34,776 nt of DNA from the NCBI GenBank assembly GCA_051453625.1, contig JBOZIK010000001.1:18755062-18789837 (forward strand), in the 5' to 3' direction. Both the position numbers and the translations under genes were made by a program. This document shows, piece by piece, positions 10,191 to 19,119 of this stretch (positions are counted from its first letter, which is position 1; each line of letters begins with the position of its first letter). Source of the stretch: Welwitschia mirabilis. Taxonomy: Eukaryota > Gnetophyta > Gnetopsida > Welwitschiales. The notes below the pieces were generated by a model. The model had not been told where the DNA came from. It worked only from the letters and a program-made list of their open reading frames with translations, and did not search any database.

Positions 10191-10571
10191 TTATATACTA
10201 TCTCTATAAGTGTCGGAGTCTCCTCTAATAATTCTTCCTCTGAATCCGACTAAGTAAGAGTTCCAAGTAGTAGTAGAGGCCTTCCCCTCACTTGCTATGT
10301 CTATGTGATTTTTCAATCTTAATAAATTTCCATCAATTTTTCCCATCATTTTTTCAATCGCATGGAGACCCTTCTTTAAAGAGAAAGAGCTATGAGAACT
10401 TGTAGACTTAGATCTTTGAAATTGCTTCTTTGGAGGCCTTCTACTTGTGCCCTCCCTAGGTTGAATAAGTGCTTGTTGCTTCTCACTAAACTCAGATAAA
10501 GGCTTCTGTGGCCTTATAAGATTTACTTGTAGCATGAAGACTCTTACATTATTAATGATGAGCCTAATCAA
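10191..10571 (-). CDS. 3' ORF of gypsy element, 126 codons, Ser/Lys-rich
   Basis: This is one of the longest stop-free frames in the window that is not created by N runs. From the ATG at 10571 it starts MIRLIINNVRVFMLQVNLIR; it then has a basic Ser-rich centre (GTSRRPPKKQFQRSKSTSSH) and ends GDSDTYRDSI. The centre looks like a nucleic-acid-binding or disordered linker. It ends about 65 bases before the polypurine tract, which is the usual place for an extra 3' ORF in Athila/Tat-type elements. The decayed coding stretch at 10845-11287 lies upstream on the same strand, and the two probably formed one longer protein. No catalytic motif is seen. Whether it is still expressed cannot be told; it is more likely the least damaged part of a dead ORF. 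Confidence 0.4.
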   Translation of the reverse strand: MIRLIINNVRVFMLQVNLIRPQKPLSEFSEKQQALIQPREGTSRRPPKKQFQRSKSTSSHSSFSLKKGLHAIEKMMGKIDGNLLRLKNHIDIASEGKASTTTWNSYLVGFRGRIIRGDSDTYRDSI

Positions 10572-10844
10572 GCATGAATGGCTTAAAGATTAACCCTAAC
10601 AAAATTATGTGATGACATTCTTGGAGAACGCAAATCCAAGGTTAATGTTAAACGTATAAATACACAATATATAACAAAAGTCTACATAGGGTTATAGTAG
10701 CTATAGCTACCACCTCTAACTAGAATTTGATAAAGCAAAATCAATATCAATATGGAGGCATGAAAAACCATGTATTTCATTCAATATCTTCACGGAATTT
10801 CAATTTTGAATTTTCAAAAATTATAATGCTTAAGTTATGACAAG

Positions 10845-11287
10845 ATACTTTAGTTATCTGATTGTTAAACTATCTTGAAATGAATGCATGCAAAAGTGAG
10901 GAAGATTAAAATCATTTATGTTAAGAGAATTATTAATGATACTAGGAGATAAATGTAATAGAGTATCTTTGACCTGAGTCCAAAAGATCCTTATAGAGTC
11001 ATTAATCTCATGGATATTGGCATATAATTCTGATCCCACTTGATCTGAAATGGTCTTTCCTAACTAGACTGTCATTTTCCACCTAAGATAAGAGAAGTTG
11101 AAGAGGATTTGATCTTTTTTATGCTTTTGAAAAAATCTAAGGTTATTTCTGTAACCATAGAGTTTTTTATCCATGAATTAAACCTTCTCCGTGCTAATTC
11201 ATGATATAAATGAGACTCATAATGAGGAGTTTGAGTTTCTTAGATAACCTCCTGGCCTGTAATTGAGCGAAACGACTTTCTTCTCAT
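10845..11287 (-). pseudogene. Decayed plant transposon-protein-like ORF (5' part)
   Basis: From ATG 11287 the minus strand reads MRRKSFRSITGQEVI, a stop, ETQTPHYESHLYHELARRRF, then FNSWIKNSMVTEITLDF; after a frameshift it continues DQILFNFSYLRWKMTV. The next part is open from about 11039: ELYANIHEINDSIRIFW, VKDTLLHLSPSIINNSLNI. The pattern 'LYANI...' followed by 'LSP..IN..L.I' is typical of the putative plant transposon protein domain (Pfam Transposase_32, PF20167), often found in retrotransposon polyproteins. That match is from memory of the pattern and needs a profile search. The TAA after QEVI also occurs in the duplicated copy (11898-11666), so the stop is older than the duplication. The protein would continue into the 10191-10571 frame. 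Confidence 0.4.
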
Positions 11288-12251
11288 CGTATTTGTTTAA
11301 TAAACAATTAAAAAAATTCAATCATTAAATGAAGACTAATAGGAATCACTAGAAATATATACTTATGAGAGATTCCCAATTATTATTACTTGTTATAAAC
11401 TTCTACCAAAATAAAGATTTCTATCCAAAGAAAACTGAGAAAAGAAGTGCTTTTAGGATAACTGATAGAGACATTTGCTAAAAAAATGAGTAAAACTAAG
11501 ATTTGATATTCCTTTCTTAATTAAAAATGGCCCCAATCCTAGTTTTGGTGTAGATATTTTAGTTTTAATTCATAGCGTCAAAGATATTTACCCCTTGAAA
11601 GATGTCTAAAATGAAAATAATGGACATCTACATTAATGACAACAGTAAGATGTGATTTCCTAGGAATGGTCTTCTCTAACTAGACTGTCATTCTGCACTC
11701 AAGATGAGAGAAGTTAAAGAGGATTTGATCTTTTTTATGCTTCTGAAAAATCTAATGTTCTTTTTGCATAGAATATTCGATCCATGAATTAAAAGTTCTC
11801 TGTGATGATTCATGATATAAATGAGACTGATATTGAGGAGCTTGAGTTTCTTAGATAATGTCCTTGCCTTTAGTTAAGTCAAACGGCTTTCTTCCCATTA
11901 TATTTACTTAATAAAGAAATTAAAAAACTAAATCATTAAATGAAAACTAATAGAAACCACCAAAAATGTACACTTATGAGAGATTCCCATTTATTCTTAC
12001 TTGTTTTGTAGACTTCAACCAAAATAAAGATGTTTATCCAAAGAAAATTGAGAAAAGAAGAGCTCTTAGAAGCACTAATAGAGACATTTACTGGAAAAAT
12101 GAGTAAAACTAAGATTTGATATTTCTTTCTTGATTAAAAAGGGTTCTAATACTAGTTTTGATGTAGATATTGTATTTTTAATTCATGGTATCAAAGATAT
12201 CTACCGCTTGAAATATGTCTAAAATGAAATAATAGACATCTACATTAATGA
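11047..12251. repeat. ~600 bp tandem duplication (two copies, period 616)
   Basis: Copy 1 (about 11047-11640) and copy 2 (about 11665-12251) align throughout: TCTAACTAGACTGTCATT, GAGGATTTGATCTTTTTTATGC, ATTCATGATATAAATGAGACT, ATGAGAGATTCCCA, GAGTAAAACTAAGATTTGATAT and GACATCTACATTAATGA all occur in both. A 24-base stretch lies between them. The unit includes the N-terminal part of the transposon-protein-like ORF and sequence upstream of it. Divergence between copies (many transitions, small indels) indicates an old event. It could also be two LTR-like or leader segments, but no TG...CA ends are evident. Confidence 0.85.
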
Positions 12252-12462
12252 AATACATCTATCTATTAAATTCTTAAAACATTTACCTAAAAGCTGTAAA
12301 GAAATCTATCATACCAAAGATGTGTAAGACAAAAATAAAACAATAGATGTCTACCTATTTGCAAGACATCTAACTAATTTACCAATGATAAACAATCAAC
12401 GATGGCTTTATGCATGAAAGAGATTTTTATCATAGACATCTACACTCCTGAGAGATGTCTAT
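11600..12462. repeat. Paired octamers AGATGTCT / AGACATCT (cluster II)
   Basis: Pairs with hairpin geometry: 12345-12371 (TAGATGTCT, 11-base loop, AGACATCTA; perfect 9 bp arms) and 12432-12462 (ATAGACATCT, 11-base loop, AGATGTCTAT; perfect 10 bp arms). 12215-12239 has 7 bp arms and an 11-base loop, and 11600-11629 has weaker arms. A single AGATGTGT is at 12318. The octamer is the same as in 2142-2610. It lies upstream (minus strand) of the transposon-protein-like ORF. Confidence 0.7.
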
Positions 12463-13246
12463 CCTACATTCCTAAAAACTTCTAGATACCTCCATTTGAA
12501 GACATTGTTAGAAAATTTAACTCATACTTGATAGCATATAATCCAATTCAATAGACTATAAAAACTTCAAATTAAAATGCAAGCTTAAGTCAAGCTTTAA
12601 GTACCACAACTTTTATCTCAACTCTTGAATGCTAACATAAGTGATATGCTAAATGAAGATTATAAAAAGATTACTTGCTAACTTATCTAATTAGACAAGG
12701 CTTAATACCAATGCTCAAGTAAAGCTTGAAGAACCTTTTCTCACCCAATGACTTAGTGAATACATCAGCTAGTTGATCCTCTATCTTAATGTATTCCAAA
12801 GTAATATCCCTATTTTATACATGTTCCCAAAGGAAACGATGTTTAATATCAATGTGATTTATTCTAGAATGTTGAATAGGATTTGTAGATATGTGGTTGC
12901 ACTTTTCTTGTCATAATAAATGTTCTTCATTCTAAGTTCAAAATCTTTCAAGGTTTACTTTATCTAGAGCATTTATGCACAAGAACTTCTAGCAATAATA
13001 TAATTAGCTTTGGTGGTTAAAACAGTACTTAATTTTTATTTCTTAGTACTTTATGATACTAGACATTATTCCAATAGGAAAAAAACCTCCATTTATGCTT
13101 CTTCTGTCATTTATGCAACTTGCCCAATCTACATCACAAGACCCTACTAGACTAAGGTAGGAGTCCTTTATCAAAGGCCTCAATTCGTAGTACCTTATAA
13201 ATAATGAAACATTGTTATGATAATAGTGGGATGTGATTTCCTAGGA
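11636..13246. repeat. 30 bp direct repeats bounding a 1.55 kb segment
   Basis: Positions 11636-11665 and 13217-13246 share ATGANAANAGTNNGATGTGA and then TTTCCTAGGA, with four transitions in 30 bases. The first copy sits at the junction of the two tandem copies, the second just outside the RNase H remnant. The segment between (11666-13216) holds duplicate copy 2 plus copia RNase H. Confidence 0.75.
12683..13186 (-). pseudogene. Ty1/copia RNase H domain remnant
   Basis: The minus-strand frame from 13186 reads ELRPLIKDSYLSLVGSCDVD, then WASCINDRRSINGGFFP, the copia RNase H start (consensus DADWAGC.DDRRSTSGG). After several stops the C-terminal end is clear: HSRINHIDIKHRFLWEHV, RDITLEYIKIEDQLADVFTK, SLGEKRFF, stop at 12685-12683. 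The enzyme would remove the RNA strand during reverse transcription. Stops in the middle (near 13075-12930) make it dead. Its reverse transcriptase should lie at higher coordinates but is absent; unrelated sequence starts near 13200. It may be the 3' end of the copia element whose gag and integrase lie at 14095-16005 or belong to another insertion. Confidence 0.85.
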
Positions 13247-13335
13247 TCACTTTAATAATAAGCACAAATATGTATATATGTTATGGTGCATATTTGTGCA
13301 AACGTTACATCCTCAAATAGATCCTGTAAATCACA

Positions 13336-13338
<3 letters not shown>

Positions 13339-13377
<39 letters not shown>
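13339..13377. repeat. (AT)n microsatellite
   Basis: About 19 uninterrupted AT units. The open frame 13278-13499 running through it (a Tyr-Ile repeat) is an artefact of the repeat. Confidence 0.95.
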
Positions 13378-13379
<2 letters not shown>

Positions 13380-14090
13380 TTTTGCATAACACAACACACT
13401 AATATAGATGGAAATGACCCAAATATCATAATTCCATCGAAGGCAAAGGCGAGAAGAAAGAGAATTGATTTAAAAAATAAAACATTTTGTAATCTCTAAG
13501 AAGAACAAAATAATAATGCAAAACAACAATGCAAATAAACACACTATGCAAATGGAATGCAAGTCCTATTCTAAATGCAACTTCTATCTGATTACCAAAT
13601 AAACCTATTATGGAGATCGGCCTTGTATAAACTAGATCAATCAAGGAAAGCTGTCACCAAACTAAGACCATCCTAAGCTATCAGGTGCGTTGAACTAAAA
13701 TATAAAAATAACGCAAAGTTAATCTAGGAAATGAAATGCAATGCACCTAAACTAATAATGTTAGCCTTAACAAAGGTTGCCCTTGTGATCTATATCACTA
13801 ATGAAGCTATCACAAAATCAGAAGCAACATAAACCATAAGGGAGATTTACATAATAAAAGATATGAAAAGAAAAATAGAGTTTTAATTAAAGCGAATCAA
13901 ATATCTGTGTTATAAAATAGCAACACCTCAATGAAGGATACACAACCCAACACTAAGGACGGTATCTCTCTGTAACAATAATGGATGGACCTCCTATCCT
14001 TTAATCTCTTGTCATGAGAATTTTCAGTGCCAAAGAATATGAAAATGGAGTCGAGGGTAGAGGAGGTGGTTATTACTAAACGGACTCTAA
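13380..14090. other. Unidentified insertion between copia integrase and RNase H
   Basis: Where the copia reverse transcriptase would be expected on the minus strand, none is found. The sequence has short frames on both strands but no motif I recognise. The break with the integrase is at about 14090 and that with the RNase H at about 13200. It may be another element inserted here, or the result of a deletion followed by insertion. Confidence 0.5.
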
Positions 14091-14094
14091 AATC

Positions 14095-14900
14095 AGTAAA
14101 CACAAACAGACGCACTAACAAGAAAATCCTTGAACTCGATAGATGTATCCTCACCACCATTATCTGAGTGGAATCCTTTAATCTTGCAATCGGCCTAGCT
14201 TTCCACCTTAGTTTTGAACTTCTTAAAGATATCCAAAGCTTGAGATTTGGCCTTAATAAAGTAGACCCAAGCCATTCAAGTATGATTATTAATAAATAAA
14301 ATGAAGTACCAAAAGCCCTAAGAGGGGGCGGGGGGAGGAAGGGCGACTAGCATTAGAACACATAAATCACTGTGTATAAGCAAAATATTACCATCTGCAT
14401 GCCACTTACCTAATGCAAACTGTTGTCTAGTTGCTTTGCCCGTAATGTGTGCTTTACATTGGGCAAAATCCCATGGAATGGCTGGAAGAAGACAATGATC
14501 ATTTACACACATGGTGTTTAAAGTTCGAGGTGTGGATGCCCTAATCAAGCCATAGCAATGATGGAAAAATCTCATCCTGGGAAACTATTTAGGCTATTTC
14601 ATGCATTCTCACACATCCTCAAAAATAAGCAAGCTTCACATCCATGTATCTTTTCATAACCAACTTATTATTCCCCTTATAAATGTCCATGAAGTGCTTC
14701 ATCATGGAGACTACATGATCTTCTCTTAGCAAAGTTGTTAAGAGACAGAGGATGTAACCTCAAGGAAGGCACATATAGAACATGCGAGATGCTTTGTGAA
14801 GAAAGTGATGTCAAGTTAAAGGTAACTGAACTATACCCTTCCACAAGAGTCGGTGTTCAATTTGCGAGATATGCATGTCTTTGGGCTTTGACAAAGGTAT
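14095..14900 (-). pseudogene. Ty1/copia integrase (with pre-integrase) remnant
   Basis: On the minus strand an open stretch from 14575 gives CKAHITGKATRQQFALGKWH and then LIHSDLCVLM at its end, matching the copia zinc-binding end and the first catalytic Asp (consensus LIHSDLCGPM). After a frameshift come YFILFINNHT, MAWVYFIKAKSQALDIFKKF and HSDNGGEDTSIEFKDF (about 14170-14120). The second has the catalytic DNGGE context. The glutamate of the DDE triad should follow but the frame leaves the family at about 14090. Gag-pre-integrase sequence presumably fills 14600-14900 but is too worn to place. It lies directly downstream of the protease at 14955. Confidence 0.8.
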
Positions 14901-14919
14901 TAAGATAATCATACTTATA

Positions 14920-16005
14920 AGTCATGTGACGAGTTGCACCTATGTCAAGAATCCATGTCTCATCTTGAGGTATGTGCTCACTCCTACCAACAAAAACGAA
15001 GTTTTCAAACATAATATTGGATTCAAAAGGTTCATCATCTTCAAATCAACCATATTCTCCAATTATTGCACTTGCCTTAGGGGTAGATTCGATCTTTGCC
15101 CAAGGAATCCTACAAAAGTCTGAGATATAACCTTATCTTCCACACTGTGGGCATTCATATTTGTTTTTCTTCAGAGTAGCAATTTTTGGATCTAGGTTAT
15201 TCTTTTATTGAAACAGATTACAAAGAGGTGACATAGTAGATTGTTATTTCTATGGAGCCTTTCCTTTATCATAAGGCTTGTCTAAGTTGATGAGCTTTAT
15301 TTGCAGGTTGTTTGTTTTATTGCAAAGGGCCACGAGAATGAGAAACTTTGAATGCTACATTATATGACGAAGAGCCTATAAAGTTAAATTGCACTTTTGC
15401 GGCAATAAGATCTTTACTAAGCATGTTGAGTTCATATTGTGTAGTTGCTTACTTCTATGAAGAGATAGAGTGTAGCTATAAAGAGATGAATCCTCTAAAC
15501 AACAATGAACCAAGTTGACGTAATGAATGCATGCTGAATTCTTTGAGTCTATCTCGGCAACCTTTGCCTGAATATCTGTCATCTAAGTTATGAGCTGACA
15601 CATTTTACCTTTCTCGTAATGAAGGTTGTTCATGCTTATAATGAGGTTGATTAATTTTAGATCATTCTTTACATAAAATGTATCCCGTAAAGTACAATAG
15701 CTGGTATAACTTAACTTACTTCTATCAACCAAGTTTTGACGCAGAGTGGCCATTGGTTTTCGAATTATCTCTATGAGCTTGCTATCAATGGGTTCCCATC
15801 CTAATTCTGGAGAGGAACATATGCTTTATCGAAAAAATCTCTATCAAATCCATAAATGTTCATGATGGATATGAAGTCTTCATTGCATTCCTCTCAACTC
15901 TGATCATCATGTAAAGTTAACCTAAGGTTGGCCATGATTCCTGTAGTCAGGTGGCGTGAAGTTGTCTGACAAGATCTGGAACCTACCTTTTCAGATTGAA
16001 GCCAT
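14920..16005 (-). pseudogene. Ty1/copia gag and protease remnant
   Basis: ATG at 16005-16003 starts MASI, stop, KGRFQILSDNFTPPDYRNHG. Further down are open stretches (15582-15376 is stop-free). A zinc knuckle lies at 15153-15112: CPQCGR, stop, GYISDFC, that is CX2CX4(Y)X4C with the His changed to Tyr. The protease site WILDIGATRHMT is at 14955-14920 with the catalytic Asp kept (consensus WILDTGAT). The order gag, knuckle, protease, integrase on one strand fits copia. Gag forms particles and the protease cuts the polyprotein. Multiple stops and shifts; dead. Confidence 0.75.
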
Positions 16006-16930
16006 GACGAATTATGAGAAGAGATAAAATAGGTTTGATAAGTTGTGAGGTAAAGTCGAATTCCAGAGGGATCTTGCTCACATCCACTACTAAAATCGAT
16101 CTATCTGTTACACAAAGAAATCTTGTCAAAACCCAAACAAAAAAAAGACAAGAAAAAATGAAGACAATGATATAGTTATAAGAAAAGGGATCTTGATCTC
16201 TTCCACAGTTTCAAGTGATCTATCCAAACTTCACAGTTAAGGTAGTTAAAAAGTGTACAACAAGCTCAGAAGATAGCGTACCCTGACATGGATCTCTGTT
16301 AACGTAAGGCTCCCTATGTGCCCAACACCAATCGATACTTATTGCCAATGAAGAATGTGATGTGTTTAAGGTGAATCTAATTTCCAGTTTTTAAAACCTT
16401 AATCACAAAAACTTAAAGTTAAGTGTGGAAAAAAGCAAAAGAAAAACAAAAGACAGACACACCAAAACACACACAAAGAGAATCAGATTTGGTATAGTTA
16501 AGCTAAGTGGATCTTGCTTAATATCCCAACTAAGCTTAATCTATCTAAATCATAAAGCTGAGTCTTATGAGGTAAAAAGGGAATCAAGTCAAATGGATAG
16601 TGCTCCACATCTTAAGCTTGACTTGATGAGAAAAAGATAAATGTTAAGGGCTTACAATGAATTAAAAAAATGCTCCAAAACCTTTAAAAAACATTAAAAA
16701 ATATTTAAAAGAGGGAGTTTTGGGCTTCTAAAAGTAAAAAATACCCAAAAAAAACTAACAAACCTTATAAAAAGGCTCAAAAACAAAAAAGGCTAAAAAT
16801 GCCCTATGTGCCCAAAACAGGGACAATGGCTAAGCAATAGCTCAGCTAACACGTGTGTGCTAAAAATAAAATGGCTAGCATAAAATCACATATATGCACA
16901 ATAAAAAAATAAGGAGCACAAATTTAAGAA
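16006..16930 (-). repeat. Copia 5' leader part with dispersed GGATCTTG repeats
   Basis: A degenerate ~38 bp motif starting GGATCTTG and ending ATCTATC occurs at 16068-16106, 16187-16226 and 16509-16546, with a weaker fourth at about 16595. The flanks also repeat in part: an A-rich block ending in (G)TATAGTTA(T)AAG precedes the second and third copies. A second short repeat, CCCTATGTGCCCAA, is at about 16309 and 16801. No protein is seen. The region lies between the gag start and the primer site of the minus-strand copia element. Confidence 0.55.
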
Positions 16931-16939
16931 ATTAGATGT

Positions 16940-17640
16940 TTTTTCCCTTATCGCCGAGACTCAATTCGGTGACCTTAGCATTTACAGAAGAGTGCTTTTG
17001 CCACTGCGCAAGGCACTATTGGCGTTTTGAAATAGCGAAAAAAAAATGGTTGCTGCTATCACTGTGCTTCAACATGGTGGTTAGTGAGCCTGGCGGGGCT
17101 AGTGATGTAGATGGGGCAGTAAGCTTGGGAGCAATAGCACAGGCAGAGCACAGCACACGGAACAGAGAGAACCCAAGTGACTGCGGCGTCAAGAAAAGAG
17201 CGGTTGCAGGGGCACAGGCAAGCTGCGCAAGGAGGCTATGGATGCAAGGAACAAGGCGGCTAGGACCGCACTAAAGTAACGACAACAGAGCGCAGGCGGA
17301 GCACCGGCAGCAGATGCATGGGTTGCGCTTGGAGCTCGGCGGGTGACAGTGCGGTGGGCGGTAACACAAAACGCTACAGTTGGCAGAGGACAGCGGGCAG
17401 ACAAGTGGAGTTGCGGCAGGTTGGCGATAGCAAAGCAGAGATAGCCCGAAGTGGAAGGAGTCAACACATGCGCAAAGTGGGCAAGCGCAGTCGCACGGTA
17501 GGGAGGCAGACGCAGCGGACGAGGATTGGCGTTGGGACGTGCACGCAGGCGCTAACAAGGCGGCACGCGGCGGGCTGAGAAGGTGAGACATCTCATAGGA
17601 AAGCCAGAAGCAGGTAGCTGACAGCGGCTGACATAGTGGA
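16940..17640. other. CpG-rich, GC-rich block in copia leader
   Basis: Against AT-rich, CpG-poor surroundings this block is clearly GC-rich with frequent CG dinucleotides (for example GGCGGGGC, GCGGCGGGC and CACGCGGCGGGC contexts). Overlapping open frames occur on both strands (16936-17274 plus, 17271-17645 minus and others). That is what low stop density in GC-rich DNA gives, and none shows a motif. Minus-strand text is pyrimidine-rich, as in many LTR-element leaders. It could be the untranslated leader of the copia element or a separate, younger insertion. Confidence 0.6.
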
Positions 17641-17651
17641 AGCAACAGCCT

Positions 17652-18119
17652 GTGAGTAGTGGCACTTCAATAGCACCGACGAAGGTGCAAGCACTTCTAA
17701 GTATCGGATCTAGTTTCCGACAGCGTTTTTGGCCAAGAATATGGTATGAGTTTTTGGAGCTTGAAGAGTCTTTAGTTACATGTTCTGTGCTTGATGAGCG
17801 CATGATCGATTCAAAATGGAATGACACTGGGTTTGATGCAATGGCTGTTGCCCCTCATGGAGCTTCAACTTTGAATCCGAATGCGCTATTGTTCATTTTG
17901 CTTGCTTATCAACTGATAGAGCGAAAAAACCTTAACTGCTGTAGCATGATGGCATTGGCAGCGTGCAGGATCCAAAACATGAAGACAACCAGAGATGAAA
18001 AACTGGAAACAGAAAACAATGTCGCACGATTGAAAACAAGAGATGGCAATGGGGGAAGTGGCGAAAGCAGTGTAAGAAACAGCATGAAAAAGCTGTCATG
18101 CACCTCAGTTAGAAAATAG
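17652..18119 (+). CDS. Unrecognised 155-codon ORF, possible captured exon
   Basis: The ATG at 17652 opens a 155-codon frame. Residues about 8-95 look protein-like: VQALLSIGSSFRQRFWPRIW, YEFLELEESLVTCSVLDERM, WNDTGFDAMAVAPHGASTLN, PNALLFILLAYQ. The rest (after about residue 95) is low-complexity and less convincing. No membrane segment beyond a short hydrophobic patch (LLFILLAY) and no known motif. I do not recognise the family. It is antisense to the copia leader in which it lies, and another open frame covers part of it on the minus strand (17552-17827). It may be a host exon carried by the element, or chance openness near the GC-rich block. Confidence 0.3.
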   Translation: MSSGTSIAPTKVQALLSIGSSFRQRFWPRIWYEFLELEESLVTCSVLDERMIDSKWNDTGFDAMAVAPHGASTLNPNALLFILLAYQLIERKNLNCCSMMALAACRIQNMKTTRDEKLETENNVARLKTRDGNGGSGESSVRNSMKKLSCTSVRK

Positions 18120-18417
18120 AGAAAAATAACTAAGGAATGCTTCTCCTTTGTTGCTTCTTTTCAAAGAAAAATCTTTAAAGATCAACTAAATGTAATACCA
18201 GTGCCTTTGCTATAAGGCTAAAAATTTTTCCAAAACTAAAAAACACAACTCTGCAAATAGATCTAAAAAAAGAAGAAATTTTAGATCATGTTAAGAGCAT
18301 GTAAAGGCATGCACAGGACATGCAAGCCCCCCAAGAAAAATGGAGCAGACAAGGAGCTCAAAGAAGCTCAACAATGGCCAAGAAACTCCAAGAGCCTCAA
18401 GAACCCTAGCCTGGAAG

Positions 18418-18429
18418 CACTAATACCAC
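18418..18429 (-). promoter_or_regulatory. tRNA-Met-type primer binding site of copia element
   Basis: The minus strand reads TGGTATTAGTGC, 10 of 12 matches to the copia primer site TGGTATCAGAGC; one change is C-to-T. It follows two bases after the presumed LTR end (CCCTGTA, formerly perhaps TGCA). It fixes the direction of the element: the leader and gag lie to the left. Confidence 0.75.
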
Positions 18430-18431
18430 TT

Positions 18432-18740
18432 ACAGGGAACAGAAGAGCAAGAGCAAGATTCCCAAACTGAAATTTTTATTTCTCCCTCTCTTATTACATT
18501 AAAGAGCTTGCTTATAAAGGCAAGCACACCATTAGGGTTTCACTAGGGTTTTCACATATCCTTAAGTGTAGGACAATGTGTGCATACAAACCTTAGCACT
18601 TGGATGAGATTGTCTAGTGGCATGATTAATTCAAGCAAAAAGGTCAAGCACATCATGTAGTGGAGATGAGGCAAGTATCAGACTCATCTAATAATGAGCC
18701 AAAGTCATGTACATGATTGTGCATGTGACTAATGGGATAA
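18432..18740 (-). repeat. Copia 5' LTR (R-U5 and part of U3)
   Basis: Minus strand, upstream of the primer site: a TATA-like CTTTATAAGC (18519-18510), then GAGAGGGAGAAATAAAAATT and TTGCTCTTGCTCTTCTGTTC up to the primer site. Upstream are ACCCTAGTGAAACCCTAATG sequences common in plant LTRs. The outer end is not clear; it is placed near 18740 because plus-strand copia gag starts about 18770. No second copy of this LTR was found near the RNase H remnant at 12683. Confidence 0.6.
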
Positions 18741-19119
18741 AAAGAAGGCCTTTAGATCTAATAAGGAATAGATTCAAGCTCGTATTTTAGGTGATGAAAC
18801 TGATGTAATCGAAAGTGCAAATTCAGTGAAAACTAGTGTAGTGGACTATTAGATAATGAATTGAGAGCAACACAACATATAACTTCTACAAAAGATCTCT
18901 TCTACAAGCTGAATGAAAAGTTATGGAGTCTAGTTTGCATTGAAAACAAAGTTACTCAACCTATTCTAGGTAGTAGATCAGTGCTAATATAGACTTAAGA
19001 TTAAGCAAGAGGAAGAGACAAGTAGTACATTCTAAGTTTGAAGCATACTCTGCTCTCTTTGACCAATTTGATTGAAAGAGGTTATCATGTTATGATGATA
19101 AAACAGAAGGAATAGTCAA

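Larger units (their letters stand above)
12683..18740 (-). mobile_element. Composite Ty1/copia retrotransposon, minus strand
   Basis: Parts in the right order on one strand: LTR (18740-18432), primer site (18429-18418), long leader (18417-16006), gag (16005), zinc knuckle (15153-15112), protease (14955-14920), integrase (to 14095), foreign sequence (14090-13200) and RNase H (13186-12683). Reverse transcriptase and a matching 3' LTR are missing. It may be one element broken by insertion and deletion, or two copia elements joined. The ~2.4 kb leader is unusually long. Confidence 0.5.

Noticed and set aside
13278-13499. 73-codon ORF with a Tyr-Ile repeat
   Set aside because: Produced by the (AT)n microsatellite.
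16936-17645. Several overlapping open frames in the GC-rich block
   Set aside because: GC-rich DNA has few stops; frames overlap on both strands and none shows a protein motif.
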